The notes beneath the pieces are model-generated. The model did not search any database and was not told where the DNA came from. It was given only the letters and a program-made list of their open reading frames with translations. Below are positions 1 to 11,380 of a stretch of DNA of 64,000 bases, piece by piece. The position numbers and the translations under genes were made by a program. The stretch's first letter is position 1; each line of letters begins with the position of its first letter. The DNA is taken from the NCBI GenBank assembly GCA_024220505.1, contig JAKZZE010000004.1:1488001-1552000 (forward strand), in the 5' to 3' direction. The stretch comes from Rhizopus arrhizus (Eukaryota; Mucoromycota; Mucoromycetes; Mucorales; Rhizopodaceae).

Positions 1-1580
1 ATGGATACTGCATGAAACTATCTCAAACATTGATTGTTTGTACCTCACTAGAAGGGGCATTTATTCGTCGATTATCTGATATGGGCAATAGTTATTGGTG
101 GAATTTGATATTGTTAAAGGGAATTTTATAAACATCCGGCATTTTTTACTTGTTTACATATGTTTGGAATAACAAATTTTAATACGACCCAACCGGTTGC
201 TATCATAATTTTTCACATTCTTGACATGATTAGAATGTTGCCAGTGTATAAAAGCGCTTACAATTCCTTTATTCTAAATTTTAAATTTTCTTATTTAAAT
301 TATTTCTCTTTTTTATCTTATTACCAATCGCATGCCTAAACGACTGCCAGAAGAAAAAGTAAACGATCTCAAGCAAGCATTAACTGGATCCACATCAACG
401 TACGATATTGCTAAGGAGGTTGGAGTACATGAATCAACTGTTAGTAGATACTCTAGGCGGTTGTTTTCAAATAGGACAATGGGCTCAGCTGGTAGACCTA
501 CATTAGTCTCCAAAGTGACGAAGCGGCTAATCAAAAGAAAAGTCATTGAAGGGGTTCTAAAGACTGCCAAAGAGGTACACCGGGAGCTGGTTCAACTTGG
601 CTATGATATCTCATACCAGTCAGCAATTAATGTCCTGAAATCAATGGAGTTCCATTCTTCAATAAAAAAAAAAGAAGCCGTTTCTGACAAAAGCTCATAT
701 GCAGCATCGATTAGAATGGGCCAAGAAGCACCAGGATTGGACAGTGGAAGAATGGCGAAAAGTCGTCTTTTCTGATGAAACCAAGATCAACGTATGGGGC
801 TCTGATGGTTGTAAGTATTATTGGAAAAGACCAAGTGATCCTCTTCAACCGCATCATCTAGAGTTTACAGTCAAGCATGGAGCCGGCAAATTGATGATGT
901 GGGGCTGCATAACATCTGAAGGACCAGGATATGCTTGTCAAATTTACGATGGGAACATGAACGCGGATGTTTATCAGCATATATTAGACACTACACTTCG
1001 TGATACTATGAAGTACTACAATTTCAACTGGTCCAACATTTACTTTCAGCATGATAATGATCCAAAGCACAAGGCAAAATCCACAATAGCCTGGTTAGAT
1101 AATCATCAAGTGCGCTATATTAGCGATTGGCCAGCTCAAAGTCCGGACTTAAATCCAATAGAACATGTATGGCATCAACTGAAGTTAAAGCTCAGCTGTT
1201 ACGAACGTAGAGCAAAGAATACGGATGAGCTTTGGGAACGAGTAGAAAAAGCATGGAATGAATTTGATAAAGAACTTTGCCAAAGGTATATCGATAGCAT
1301 GCCGGCAAGAATTCAAGAGGTTATTAATAAAAAAGGAGGACCAACTAAATATTAATAAATAAACCCATTTCGTTCAAATTTTCGTTTTTTCAAATTTTCA
1401 AATTGCGCGCCTCATACTTCCTTCAATACTTATCCAATGGGGCTTAAACTCTTTCGGATTTTTCAAGACATGTAGGAAATCTACTATGTAGAAACAGAAG
1501 CAGTTTGTACCATTGTGACAGGATGTACGCTACAAAAACTGAGAAAAATGGATTCCTTGCAGCAATTTTTTGACCTACTG
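1..1580 (+). mobile_element. Tc1/mariner element, family A, copy 1 (left end outside window)
   Basis: The right end is an inverted-repeat terminus that reads inward as CAGTAGGTCAAAAAATTG and stops at 1580. It is followed by the TA target dinucleotide at 1581-1582. By comparison with the complete copy at 9695-11332 (1638 bp), about 60 bp of the left end lie before base 1. The element carries one transposase gene (332-1355). It is inserted in the C-terminal part of a CACTA-like transposase relic, whose reading frame runs into the terminal repeat. The two family-A copies are very similar, so both insertions look fairly recent. Confidence 0.93.
332..1355 (+). pseudogene. Tc1-family transposase, frameshifted
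   Basis: This was a transposase of about 340 aa that cuts and rejoins DNA at TA sites. The start at 332 (MPKRLPEEK) opens an N-terminal helix-turn-helix region (residues about 1-110). The DDE catalytic region follows, with FSDETKIN, QHDNDPKHK and SPDLNPIEHVW marking the three acidic residues in Tc1 DD34E style. A run of ten A at about 664-673 replaces the nine A of the other copy. This shifts the frame and splits the gene into 332-775 and 699-1355. The total length of 1024 nt against 1023 nt in copy 2 confirms a single inserted base. No other break is seen, so it is a young pseudogene. Family assignment is firm; present activity is very unlikely. Confidence 0.92.
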
Positions 1581-2707
1581 TATATTTTTGTCCAAGCAAG
1601 TTTATATTTTTAAATGAATGAATAATATTGCTGATAAACGTGCCAGGGATGAGTGCATAGGTATAGGTGTAGTAATTAATTAATGATTCATAGTGTTCTG
1701 GGCATATAAGTTGAGTTCGATTGTCGAAATTTAAAGGAAAGGATGTGGGTGGCAGAGGCTCACTACCAGTTATTGTTGAATTGAATAAGCTAGGTCCGTC
1801 TATGAAACGAGAGTAATCAAATGGCGTTAAACCACTCTCGTCATTCGTAACCTCACCTATCTCTTCTATAAATTTAATTAGTAGGAGTATGTCTTCGTTT
1901 GTTGAATTTATAAAGGAATGTAAAGAATATACTAGATCTTGTGTGTGAACATTTTGAATAAACATAGTAGCATAAGTGGTTTCAAATCCAGTCTTAAAAT
2001 TGATGTTGATATGTTTCATATCGCCATTGAGACGTTCAAAGCCATAAAGCCAAAAAGAGTATGAGGGACCAAAGTCCAGGAAGCTTTCTTTTAAATGAAG
2101 ATGCATATGCATATTTGGGGTGGGCATAGATTCACCATACAGCTCGACACAGGTCTTGCCAAAGTTTTTCATCAATAGATGTGCGGTATCTATGTCTTCT
2201 ACTGTGATGGAAGGGCCAGTGACCAGCTTCACAGCATCGACATACCGCAACCAGTTTGTAAAATGTTCACCTGCCAGTTTTTGTTTGAGCAGGAAAGGTG
2301 ACAGCACAACAACCCAGGTTCTCCACTCATCTGATTTCATATTAGCAAAAGCACCAGAGATTTTTCCTATTTTTTTTTAAAAAAAAAGAAAAAAAATAAG
2401 TATTTTGTTCCACCATGAAATAAAGCTTTATTCCATGTATATATAAACACGATCAAGCAGTATTACATACCTTCAGATAGCTTAGCGTATTGCTGAGGAA
2501 TGCTGATAGTAGTCGACTCTGTTGCCATTGCTGGAAAATCAGTAGAAACAAGCAAGCCAAAATCCTGCCAGACTTCAATCATTTTTTTAGGCGTTCCAAG
2601 AAACAAGTTATGCATTGGATCGACAGTTACATATCTCACCACATCAAAGTAAGGAAGTCGATGTACTTCACTCCACTTTGTACCAGAACTTGCCTGTTTT
2701 TCTTCTT

Positions 2708-3047
2708 TGTCATGTTTTGACATGTCAATAAGATACAGTCTTATCATTCTGGACTAAATCTTTACAAATGAGTTTGAATAAGAATAGAACCTGATAATTA
2801 TCACTGCCCTAAACAGCCAAGTTTCACTTTCATCTCAACAGTTGATTATTAACATCAGTCTATAAAATTTTCTTATACATGTCAAATCATATCGGTCGTA
2901 ACTATTTTTGTCATCTAATCTCAGGTCTTGCTCAACTAATATAAATAGCCTTGAAATCTTTCTTTAATAAAAGTATTCGACTTTAGAACTATTGTTCGGT
3001 CTCGTTAATTGTTCTTTATCTTATTTTTGAATACTTAAAACACTTCA
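2708..3047 (+). mobile_element. Solo LTR in the CACTA relic
   Basis: A 340-bp sequence begins TGTCATG and ends CTTCA (TG...CA), flanked on both sides by the 5-bp duplication ttctt (2703-2707 and 3048-3052). It has a TATA-like tataaatag near 2940 and an AATAAA-type signal shortly after, in plus orientation. Taking it out joins the two transposase segments in frame, which confirms the boundaries. Confidence 0.9.
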
Positions 3048-4309
3048 TTCTTGTTGTGCCTTGTGCGTAGCAGTCAACCAGTCATACGCATCAAATCTTT
3101 GCTGTTCCCACGTTCTTTGCACCCAGTTTTCATCGTTGAAATCAGAAAAGTTTGGCTTTGAAGACCTGGTACCAGTTGATAGACGGCCAAAAGCAGTTGA
3201 GCACTTGTTACATGCTTTAGTAGCCATGGCGCCCATGTATCCAGCTACTTTTCTTGCTGCAGGCATATCACAATTGATGGACATCAATGCCACACGAACT
3301 AGTTCTCCGTTAGGATTTTCGTAAGTGGGCATTATAACACCATTGTACAGTACAAGCAATTCATCTACCAATGGCTTCAAGAAGTTTTGGATTTGATCAT
3401 CATTGGGCTCATGTGGTCCAGGAATAACACCTGCCAAAACGATGTTGGAAAACTTCATACGTGTATTTCTTGGCAGATTGTTGATTGCAAGGTAAATGGC
3501 ACCACTAGAATGCTTCATGTTGTCACTTGGCTGGAACCAATCCACATTCAAGGATACCATCAATGATCTTGGTTGACTGGTAAAAATTTGCCCGTTTGAA
3601 TCCACAAGCTGATTCCAAACTCTGCCATCGTATATGTCGAACATAACATCTTCATCAACTGATCTTCTTCTCCATTGCTCAATTTGTTGTTCAAAACTGG
3701 GTCGCATAAAGAACTTTTTTAAAGTCTCAGTAATTGAGTTGTAGGGATACTCAAGCACTGGCTTTAAACTGCTGCCTGCAAAAAGAGCATTTCCACATGG
3801 TTGTGCTTGTCGATAAGGGTTGTGAGGGAAGCGTACATAGCCACAGGAGCGAGAATGCAAGCTTCCAGAAGTGTAAACGCTTCGACAAGCAGAGCAAACA
3901 AGAAAACGGGACAAACCATTGCTGGCAGTGGAATAATTGACCATAGTACGGGCAGTAGAGATCTTTGTAGGAATCTCCATACCATGGCCAAGGGAACGGA
4001 CAAAGAAGGAAAGAAAGGCCAACAAGTCTTCACCGGCTTTCACCGAGAGGTGCTTTGCTTGAAAAAGCACAATGAACAACAGCAAGAGGTGACGAAGCTG
4101 TTCTTCATTACTCATTCCTTCCTCTTCGTCAATATTCATTCCGTCTAACAAGTTGCAAAATACATTTCAATAAATAAAACCTTTCTTATATTAAATACTT
4201 TGCTGATTAAAAATATACCTTCAGTTACTGGTTCAGGAATGGCTGATGAGTATTCGACAGTTTCCTCCCCGTTGTCGTTAGCTTCAGATACTCTTCTCGA
4301 TTCTATTTT

Positions 4310-4310
<1 letters not shown>

Positions 4311-4342
<32 letters not shown>
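4311..4342. repeat. Homopolymer T32 tract
   Basis: There are thirty-two consecutive T on the plus strand (A on the transposase strand) inside the N-terminal part of the CACTA relic. Confidence 0.95.
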
Positions 4343-4343
<1 letters not shown>

Positions 4344-4519
4344 AAAATTAGCACGTTTGGATTTCTATTGAAAAATAAAACAAAAAAACCTCTATTTCTA
4401 ACTCTGTCGATAAGTTCATGACCTCTTACAGTTCTCTTTGCAAGCATTCTGAATCCATTGGGATGGTTGCTGCATTCAGAACAGGTACAAATAATTTTGG
4501 TGGTGTTGAAGTTGTTCAT

Positions 4520-5908
4520 GTTTATATTTTTTAAATTTGGAAATAGCAAAGAAAATTGGTAGAAAGAGAAAATATGCCTGATAAAAAAAAACATGTTAAA
4601 TTTAAAAAACAAAGTCGGTGCTTAAAGTAACCTTTTTTTTTTCCCTCGTTTTGTTTCATAGAATACTCTAGATGCCAAAGGCATAAGAAAAAAGGAAAGC
4701 TCAAGCACTGGTCAAATGTAAGTTTATTAAAAAAAAATAACAACCAAGTCTAATGTCGATTTCTTTTTTTTTTTTTTTTTTTTTTACAGTAGGAATTCCT
4801 AATGGGACACATTCGGATGATGAACATTAACCTCATGAGAGAAGCTGTTCTTTCCAACATGACAAAGCTATAAGAATATCAAACTTTTATTACTGCTTGC
4901 TGCTGAAAATTCCTCTTTGGTAACGGAAGTTGGCAATGTTAACATCTCTAATGGCTAATGGCTGATGGCTAATGGCTAATGGCTAATGGCCTAATGGCCT
5001 AATGGCAAATTACACACATGTGTAAACATGAGGTAAGTAATGAACCAGTGTAAGCTTAAAAACATATATTCTCTTGTATTATTTGTCATAAAAAATAATA
5101 AAGCCATCTATTTACTTGAAAAACAAAAACGCTGTACTTGTATGTGTTAATTATAACAAAATGTGAGCAAAGCTTCTTTATTTTTTTATTCTTTTTAGAA
5201 TATACAAGTATTCTTTTGTTATAACATAAAAGCATTTGCATTTCTATAAAGTATATTTGCTCTAGATTATTGTTTTCATTTGAATAAGGAACCTTTTATT
5301 GCTATATTCTTTTTTTTTTTCGCTGTCTTTTTTTTTTAACTGTGTCTTTTTTTTTAACTTTGTCTTTTTTTTTTACTTTTAATCTTTCAGCTTCTTTTTT
5401 TTTTTTTACTAAACGCAACTATTTTGTTACGTTCTGTTACACATTTCCAATGAGCTTAGCTAAAGATCACAGATTGCCTTCCTAATATGTATTCTTCTGT
5501 ACAAAATAATCGCACGGTGCTTTTGATTTCCGCATTTTGCCCTCAAAAATAAAAAAAAGAAAATATCGGTCTTTAAACAATGGAGAGAAATACGCTTTCC
5601 AAAAAAAGATCGTTTGTAAAAAAAGACATTTCTTTAAAAACATGAATAACTCCATGAATATTTACCCTACAAATAAAATAATAACATCGTTAAATTTCTT
5701 TATTTTTTTCGCATCTAAATCTTTTTTCAAAATTCGAAAATGATCAATACAGCAAGATTTAATTTTTTTCACGAAAAAAAGTAACAATTTGTTACCCAAA
5801 CGAAGAGCAATCTTGCGCAATCCGGTACCTAATTGGAACGATTATTTGCAGTGTTCATTTGAGAAAAAGAGGCGGCCCTGGCGAACATAGCACATATCAA
5901 AAAAAGAG
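4520..5908. other. AT-rich spacer with small tandem repeats, no convincing gene
   Basis: This is the upstream side of the CACTA relic and then the original upstream flank of the tRNA-Gln locus. It contains a heptamer array (4948-5006) and three imperfect T-run repeats, each starting gtct, near 5326-5385. The only longer open frame (5537-5743) is low-complexity and lysine/phenylalanine-rich, and I do not accept it as a gene. Confidence 0.6.
4948..5006. repeat. Tandem heptamer CTAATGG, about 8 copies
   Basis: CTAATGG is repeated about eight times with one G variant (CTGATGG) and extra C bases between the last copies. It is not the fungal telomere unit TTAGGG on either strand. Confidence 0.85.
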
Positions 5909-5922
5909 GGTCCTATAGTGTA
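5909..5922 (+). repeat. LINE target-site duplication, left copy (tRNA-Gln bases 1-14)
   Basis: ggtcctatagtgta is identical to the first 14 bases of the tRNA-Gln gene at 12938-12951. The preceding and following bases differ between the two sites, so the duplication is 14 bp and brackets the LINE exactly. Confidence 0.92.
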
Positions 5923-8900
5923 GACAAAAGATTTTTATTTAAAATGATAGTGGGTTACTTAGCCGTGGCCCTATGGGGTAAAATGGCTCACCCAAGGTAC
6001 AAAAAATATATAAATTAAAGGCAATTGTAGTGCGCATGAAGCGGTGTGTGAAATAAAAAAACTAGTCACTGACTAGAAAAAGGTAGAAAATACAAAAAAG
6101 TAGTGGGTTTGCAAAAAGAAAATAAAATAACAAAACAAAAGAACAAAATAAAAGAAAAGTTGTAACAAAGTATAGTTTGTTTGTTGGGTTGAACGCACGG
6201 GAGGGTTGAGAGAGAGGCAGAAGTAGAGTTATTCAGTCACGTCAAGGACTTGCGGCAACAGCAGAGAAGGTTTACCATTAGTATAATACCAATTGAGAAA
6301 TGTTGAGCCTGAAGTGTCCAAAGCATCGCCAGTGAACGTCTCATCAGGATGGCAGATTTGATCTATTTCCAGGAGTATTTTGCTGATTTCTGGCCACCAC
6401 GTCGACCAACGAGAGACAACGTGAGTGTTAGCAGTGTTTTTCTTGGCTGGTTTACTGGGCAGCGTATTCAAGACGTAATCCAGAGGATTAGGAGGCGTAA
6501 GAATAGCCACATCCAGACGAGAAGCGACAGACAAACAAGAGAGGAGATGGTTTCGGGACGCATGAGGGTGTCCACAGCTACACGGCGCAGGACGGCCAGG
6601 CAACCAGCCCATTTTCCACCGAAGGAGACGACTTCGCTCATACTTGCTCATAGGGATGAACAAAATGGGGTCGACGCCAAGAACACCACGGCAGGCACAC
6701 AACAGCACCGGAGGGAAGGAAGAAGCACGCATTAATCGTAAGGAGCGAGTACGGTAGTCTAGGATCGATTGACGCAGCTGCTTTGACTGTGTGTAATAGG
6801 CTAGACGATCTTCTACCGTAGTGGTTGCACCATTATACTGAGGATCTCGCCAGATAGGATTAGCACGTAAAAGGGCTGGCCAACGGAACCGTTTGTACTG
6901 GGGGGCCGTTTCAGTAAAGGAGCGAATGGTGTGCAGTAGCGTATCCTCTGGCAAGAAGTGAGTACGTAGGATGAACTTCAATACCAAAGTATGGGCTCGT
7001 TCGTGCATGGCAGGGAGGGATGTCATGTGTCGAAACACCGTGGTAGAGGCTGTACGATGTCCACCAAAAGCGAGACGTAGACATTGGTCTTGAGCCTTGT
7101 CAAGCAGCTTCAGGTTCTTCATTGTGAACAGACAGAGACACAAACCATATTCCAGCTTGGGTCGGATAAATATCGCGTACAAGCGGCTAGCAGTAAGGCG
7201 AGAGAAGCTTGGAGCATGGAGGCCCAGAGGCTGCAATGTATTACGCATGGCAGGCAAGGCAGAGGCAATGTTGCGTTTAAGCAGTTGGTCAGTAGCAATA
7301 GCGCCTTTGGAGTCGAAAGGGATACCCAAATATGGGAAAGAGTCAGCAATGGGTATTGGATCACCATACAAACGTAGAGGAGGGGCACCATAGATCGTAG
7401 GTGAGTTAACTACCACACACTTTGCTGGGTTCCATCGATAACCAAGTTCCATAGAATGCTGAGCAGCTCGACGAAGAAGACGGGGCATTACGTCAGGTGC
7501 AGCGATAATTACCACATCATCGGCATAGAGCAGGCAATTGATCCATAACCCAGAGTATTCTCTACGTGGCATGGTACCAAAGACACGGGAGGAAATAGGT
7601 AGAGGGACAGCACGGAGGACAGCAGGAAGAGAATTGATATATATGGAATACAGGAAAGGCGATAGGATAGAGCCTTGAAGCACGCCAGTCTTGGGCCAAA
7701 AGGAACGAGAAGAATGACCGTTGATTAGTACCTGTATACTCACTTTGTCAAACAAGCTTTGAAGAAGACCAAGGAGGGGTTCAGAGATGTATGTTTCAAG
7801 TGCTCTCCAGATGGTCGCACGGTCAACAGTATCGTAAGCAGATTTGATATCTAAGAACGCCAAAACAGGGGCTTCACCATAATGATCCTCTGCATGTTGT
7901 CGACACAGCTCATGAAGACAAAGAGCCTGGTCAAGAGTACTACGGCTTCGGCGAAATCCACCTTGAACAGTATCAAGAGGGGGTGCCGAGGATTCAAGTT
8001 CATCAAAGATGCAGAGTTCAAGCAGCTTGCGTAGAACCGAGGTCAGACTGATAGGGCGAAAGTTGCCTGGTTCTAGCGGGTTACCCTTCTTATAGATTGG
8101 GACAACCTGGGCAGTACACCAAGCAGCAGGAACAGTGGACCACTTCCAACAGAGACAAAACAAGAGAGTAAGTACAGGTACCAACTTTGGAGCAATTGGT
8201 AACAACATTTCTGTTCTTAGATCATCAACTCCAGGAGCTTTGCGACGGGACAGGCGTTTGACCAAAGTATCACGTACCGTAGATTCTGTGAAAGGACAGG
8301 TGATTAGGTCAATTGCATGAGGGCCAGAAGGAATTGGAGGCGCTGGATAACGAGAAGCAGGGAGCGACGCACCAGAGAAAACTTGCTTGAGGTGATTAGC
8401 CATAGTATCAGCAGCAGCTTGGGGACCATTAGGATGATTGAACGTTGGGGTAATCGCTCGATTACGCTTGACCCGACGAACAATGGATGCGGTCTCTTGC
8501 AATGGACCAGAGGAGAGCTTCTTACAGAATTGTCGCCAAGTTTCACGTCGACGACGCTTCATGTCACGATTGAAGTAGTGACAAGCGAGCTGGTATCTGT
8601 CCCATGCTTGACACTTCTCAATTCCCACAGCACGGTGCCATTCCTTACGGCAGTGCTCACGGTGGTCAAAGGCATCTTGCAGCAGTGGAGTCCAAAACCA
8701 AGAATTGTTAGACTGTTTAGGATTCTTGCGACCGACTGAATCATCGAGAGAGGAATGAATGATACCAGTCAATTCAGCAGCTAACGCATCATGGTCAGGT
8801 TTTTGAAGATAGGATTGGCTATGTGGATCAAAGAAGGTTAGCAATCGTTCATGAAAGGAGAGAATGCGATCACTAAAGATAGACACATAGGTGCAATCTT

Positions 8901-9694
8901 CTTCAGTCAGGCGAGACAAATTCCATAGCTTACGAGGGTGAGTAGGCGGTGGTGGTGGTAGTTCTGGAAGTAGACAAGTCAATGACACAGGATGATGATC
9001 AGAGCCCATGTTTAGGTCTTCTCTTACAACCAGTGTAGGATCGACAAGTTCTTGGGTGCTGATGAACAAGTCAATGACACTCTTGAACTGAACACCAGAC
9101 TGATGATGTACTCTTGACTGTGAGCTGTAGGTGGGGACCCCAAACGCCAGACGTGAATTCCAACAGGTGAGACCCGTGTCTTCAAGCCATTCCTGGAGCA
9201 ATGTGCCTCTGGTGGTGGTGCGAGTGTCGCCTAGTAGTAGTTGGTGTCGAGCATTAATATCGCCACAGATAATAGTGTTCGACTGTGATGGGTGCGTTTG
9301 AGTAGGTAAGGAGCGTAGGATATCAAGTGCTTCAGTGTCAGACAGAGTGGAAGGAGGTAAATACACACAATGTATTAACAGAGAGGCAACTTGACAAGAA
9401 AGTACATAGGGAGAGGAAGACGGAAAGTGGGTCACTGGGTAGGGACACTCAGGGTTGACAAGAAGTGTGATGCCCATTTTACCACGATATGAATCCTCAA
9501 CCGGAAGGCCATAGGTGTGATATTGCTGCCAGTGAGTTGGATACCGCAGAGGTGGCAGCAGCCATGTCTCTGACATAAAAAGGAGCGACGAAGAAGAAAG
9601 TGAATCAGTGATAGCACTAATAGCGTGGCGAGCACAACCATTAGCGTTCCATATGGTGATGTTGAGTTCTTGGTAAGGAGTGGACTGGGACATA

Positions 9695-11332
9695 CAGTAG
9701 GTCAAAAAATTGCTGCAAGGAATCCATTTTTCTCAGTTTTTGTAGCGTACATCCTGTCACAATGGTACAAACTGCTTCTGTTTCTACATAGTAGATTTCC
9801 TACATGTCTTGAAAAATCCGAAAGAGTTTAAGCCCCATTGGATAAGTATTGAAGGAAGTATGAGGCGCGCAATTTGAAAATTTGAAAAAACGAAAATTTG
9901 AACGAAATGGGTTTATTTATTAATATTTAGTTGGCCCTCCTTTTTTATTAATAACCTCTTGAATTCTTGCCGGCATGCTATCGATATACCTTTGGCAAAG
10001 TTCTTTATCAAATTCATTCCATGCTTTTTCTACTCGTTCCCAAAGCTCATCCGTATTCTTTGCTCTACGTTCGTAACAGCTGAGCTTTAACTTTAGTTGA
10101 TGCCATACATGTTCTATTGGATTTAAGTCCGGACTCTGAGCTGGCCAATCGCTAATATAGCGCACTTGATGATTATCTAACCAGGCTATTGTGGGTTTTG
10201 CCTTGTGCTTTGGATCATTATCATGCTAAAAGTAAATGTTGGACCAGTTGAAATTGTAGTACTCCATAGTATCACGAAGTGTAGTGTCTAATATATGCTG
10301 ATAAACATCCGCGTTCATGTTCCCATCGTAAATTTGACAAGCATATCCTGGTCCTTCAGATGTTATGCAGCCCCACATCATCAATTTGCCGGCTCCATGC
10401 TTGACTGTAAACTCTAGATGATGCGGTTGAAGAGGATCACTTGGTCTTTTCCAATAATACTTACAACCATCAGAGCCCCATACGTTGATCTTGGTTTCAT
10501 CAGAAAAGACGACTTTTCGCCATTCTTCCACTGTCCAATCCTGGTGCTTCTTGGCCCATTCTAATCGATGCTGCATATGAGCTTTTGTCAGAAACGGCTT
10601 CTTTTTTTTTATTGAAGAATGGAACTCCATTGATTTCAGTACGTTAATTGCTGACTGGTATGAGATATCATAGCCAACTTGAACCAGCTCCCGGTGTACC
10701 TCTTTGGCAGTCTTTAGAACCCCTTCAATGACTTTTCTTTTGATTAGCCGCTTCGTCACTTTGGAGACTAATGTAGGTCTACCAGCTGAGCCCATTGTCC
10801 TATTTGAAAACAACCGCCTAGAGTATCTACTAACAGTTGATTGATGTACTCCAGTCCCCTTAGCAATATCGTACGTTGATGTGGATCCAGTTAATGCTTG
10901 CTTGAGATCGTTTACTTTTTCTTCTGGCAGTCGTTTAGGCATGCGATTGGTAATAAGATAAAAAGAGAAATAATTTAAATAAGAAAATTTAAAATTTAGA
11001 ATAAAGGAATTGTAAGCGCTTTTATACACTGGCAACATTCTAATCATGTCAAGAATGTGAAAAATTATGATAGCAACCGGTTGGGTCGTATTAAAATTTG
11101 TTATTCCAAACATATGTAAACAAGTAAAAAATGCCGGATGTTTATAAAATTCCCTTTAACAATATCAAATTCCACCAATAACTATTGCCCATATCAGATA
11201 ATCGACGAATAAATGCCCCTTCTAGTGAGGTACAAACAATCAATGTTTGAGATAGTTTCATGCAGTATCCATAGACAACCAGCTGTAAAACCGGTATTTT
11301 GCAATTCCTTGCAGCAATTTTTTGACCTACTG
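9695..11332 (-). mobile_element. Tc1/mariner element, family A, copy 2 (complete, 1638 bp)
   Basis: Both ends are present as about 29-bp inverted repeats beginning CAGTAGGTCAAAAAATTGC. They are flanked by TA at 9693-9694 and 11333-11334. The transposase is on the minus strand. The element sits inside LINE ORF2, and its TA target overlaps the second in-frame ATG of that ORF. Confidence 0.96.
9920..10942 (-). pseudogene. Tc1-family transposase, nonsense mutation
   Basis: The 1023-nt gene codes for 340 aa from ATG at 10942 (MPKRLPEEK) to 9920. It keeps the helix-turn-helix region and the DD34E motifs FSDETKIN, DNDPKHK and SPDLNPIEHVW. The A run that is shifted in copy 1 has the in-frame length of nine here. 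A single C-to-T change turns the Gln codon before HDND into TAG (near 10226), just ahead of the second catalytic Asp. The catalytic core is therefore truncated. Downstream the frame is open to the normal stop. Confidence 0.93.
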
Positions 11333-11375
11333 TAGATGGTATAGGGTTAGTGATATATGTGTTACTGTCAAAACT

Positions 11376-11380
11376 CATTA
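11376..11380 (-). promoter_or_regulatory. TAATG stop-start overlap of LINE ORF1 and ORF2
   Basis: On the minus strand the ORF1 stop TAA (11380-11378) shares its last A with an ATG (11378-11376). The frame of that ATG continues, across the Tc1 insertion, into the endonuclease. Overlaps of this kind are known to couple ORF2 translation to ORF1 termination in some insect LINEs such as SART1. Coupling here is inferred. Confidence 0.8.

Larger units (their letters stand above)
1583..4519 (-). pseudogene. CACTA/Plavaka-like (Transposase_21-type) transposase, interrupted
   Basis: Pieces on the minus strand make one transposase of the CACTA/Plavaka type seen in fungi. A Cys-rich N-terminus (CTCSECSNHPNGF near 4490) is followed by a linker exon ending at 4219 and a 74-bp intron (4145-4218). 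The main exon (4144-3053) then joins the segment with VDPMHNLFLG (2702-2471), the hallmark of this family. A 104-bp intron (2367-2470) leads to the last exon, beginning KISGAFANMKSDEWRTW and containing NMHMHLHLKESFLDFGP and FWLYGFERLNG. The frame is broken by a solo LTR at 2708-3047 and ends abnormally in the Tc1 terminal repeat at 1580. A 32-base T run lies within the first exon or an unrecognised intron. Terminal inverted repeats of the element were not found. It is probably inactive. Confidence 0.85.
6229..11378 (-). pseudogene. LINE ORF2: endonuclease plus reverse transcriptase, split by a Tc1 element
   Basis: ORF2 starts at 11378 inside a TAATG that overlaps the ORF1 stop. It reads MSFDSNTYITNPIPS and then runs into the Tc1 terminus. 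It resumes in the same frame at 9693 (MSQSTPYQELN) and continues to 6229, about 1170 residues in all. The endonuclease/exonuclease/phosphatase domain comes first (WNANG, SETWL, GDINARH, GSDHHPV). A reverse transcriptase follows, with APGVDDL, NFRPISLTSV, LAFLDIKSAYDTVD, GVLQGSILSPFLY and the catalytic LLYADDVV. The C-terminus has CSCGHPHASRNHLLSC, a knuckle typical of LINEs. No RNase H domain is evident. Apart from the Tc1 insertion the frame is open, so inactivation is recent. The protein nicks target DNA and copies the element RNA there. Confidence 0.93.

Noticed and set aside
1700..1725. gttgagttcgattgtcg as a second tRNA B box
   Set aside because: There is no cloverleaf around it; it lies in the CACTA coding frame.
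5537..5743. Open frame of 68 codons
   Set aside because: It is Lys/Phe/Asn-rich, typical of chance frames in AT-rich DNA, with no motif.
6349..9831. Plus-strand frames inside the LINE region
   Set aside because: They are antisense shadows of ORF2, which has clear domain motifs on the minus strand.
9625..9831. Plus-strand frame ending ...FPTCLEKSERV, also seen reversed at 1444-1580
   Set aside because: It is not a shared protein domain; both are translations of the Tc1 family-A terminal region.
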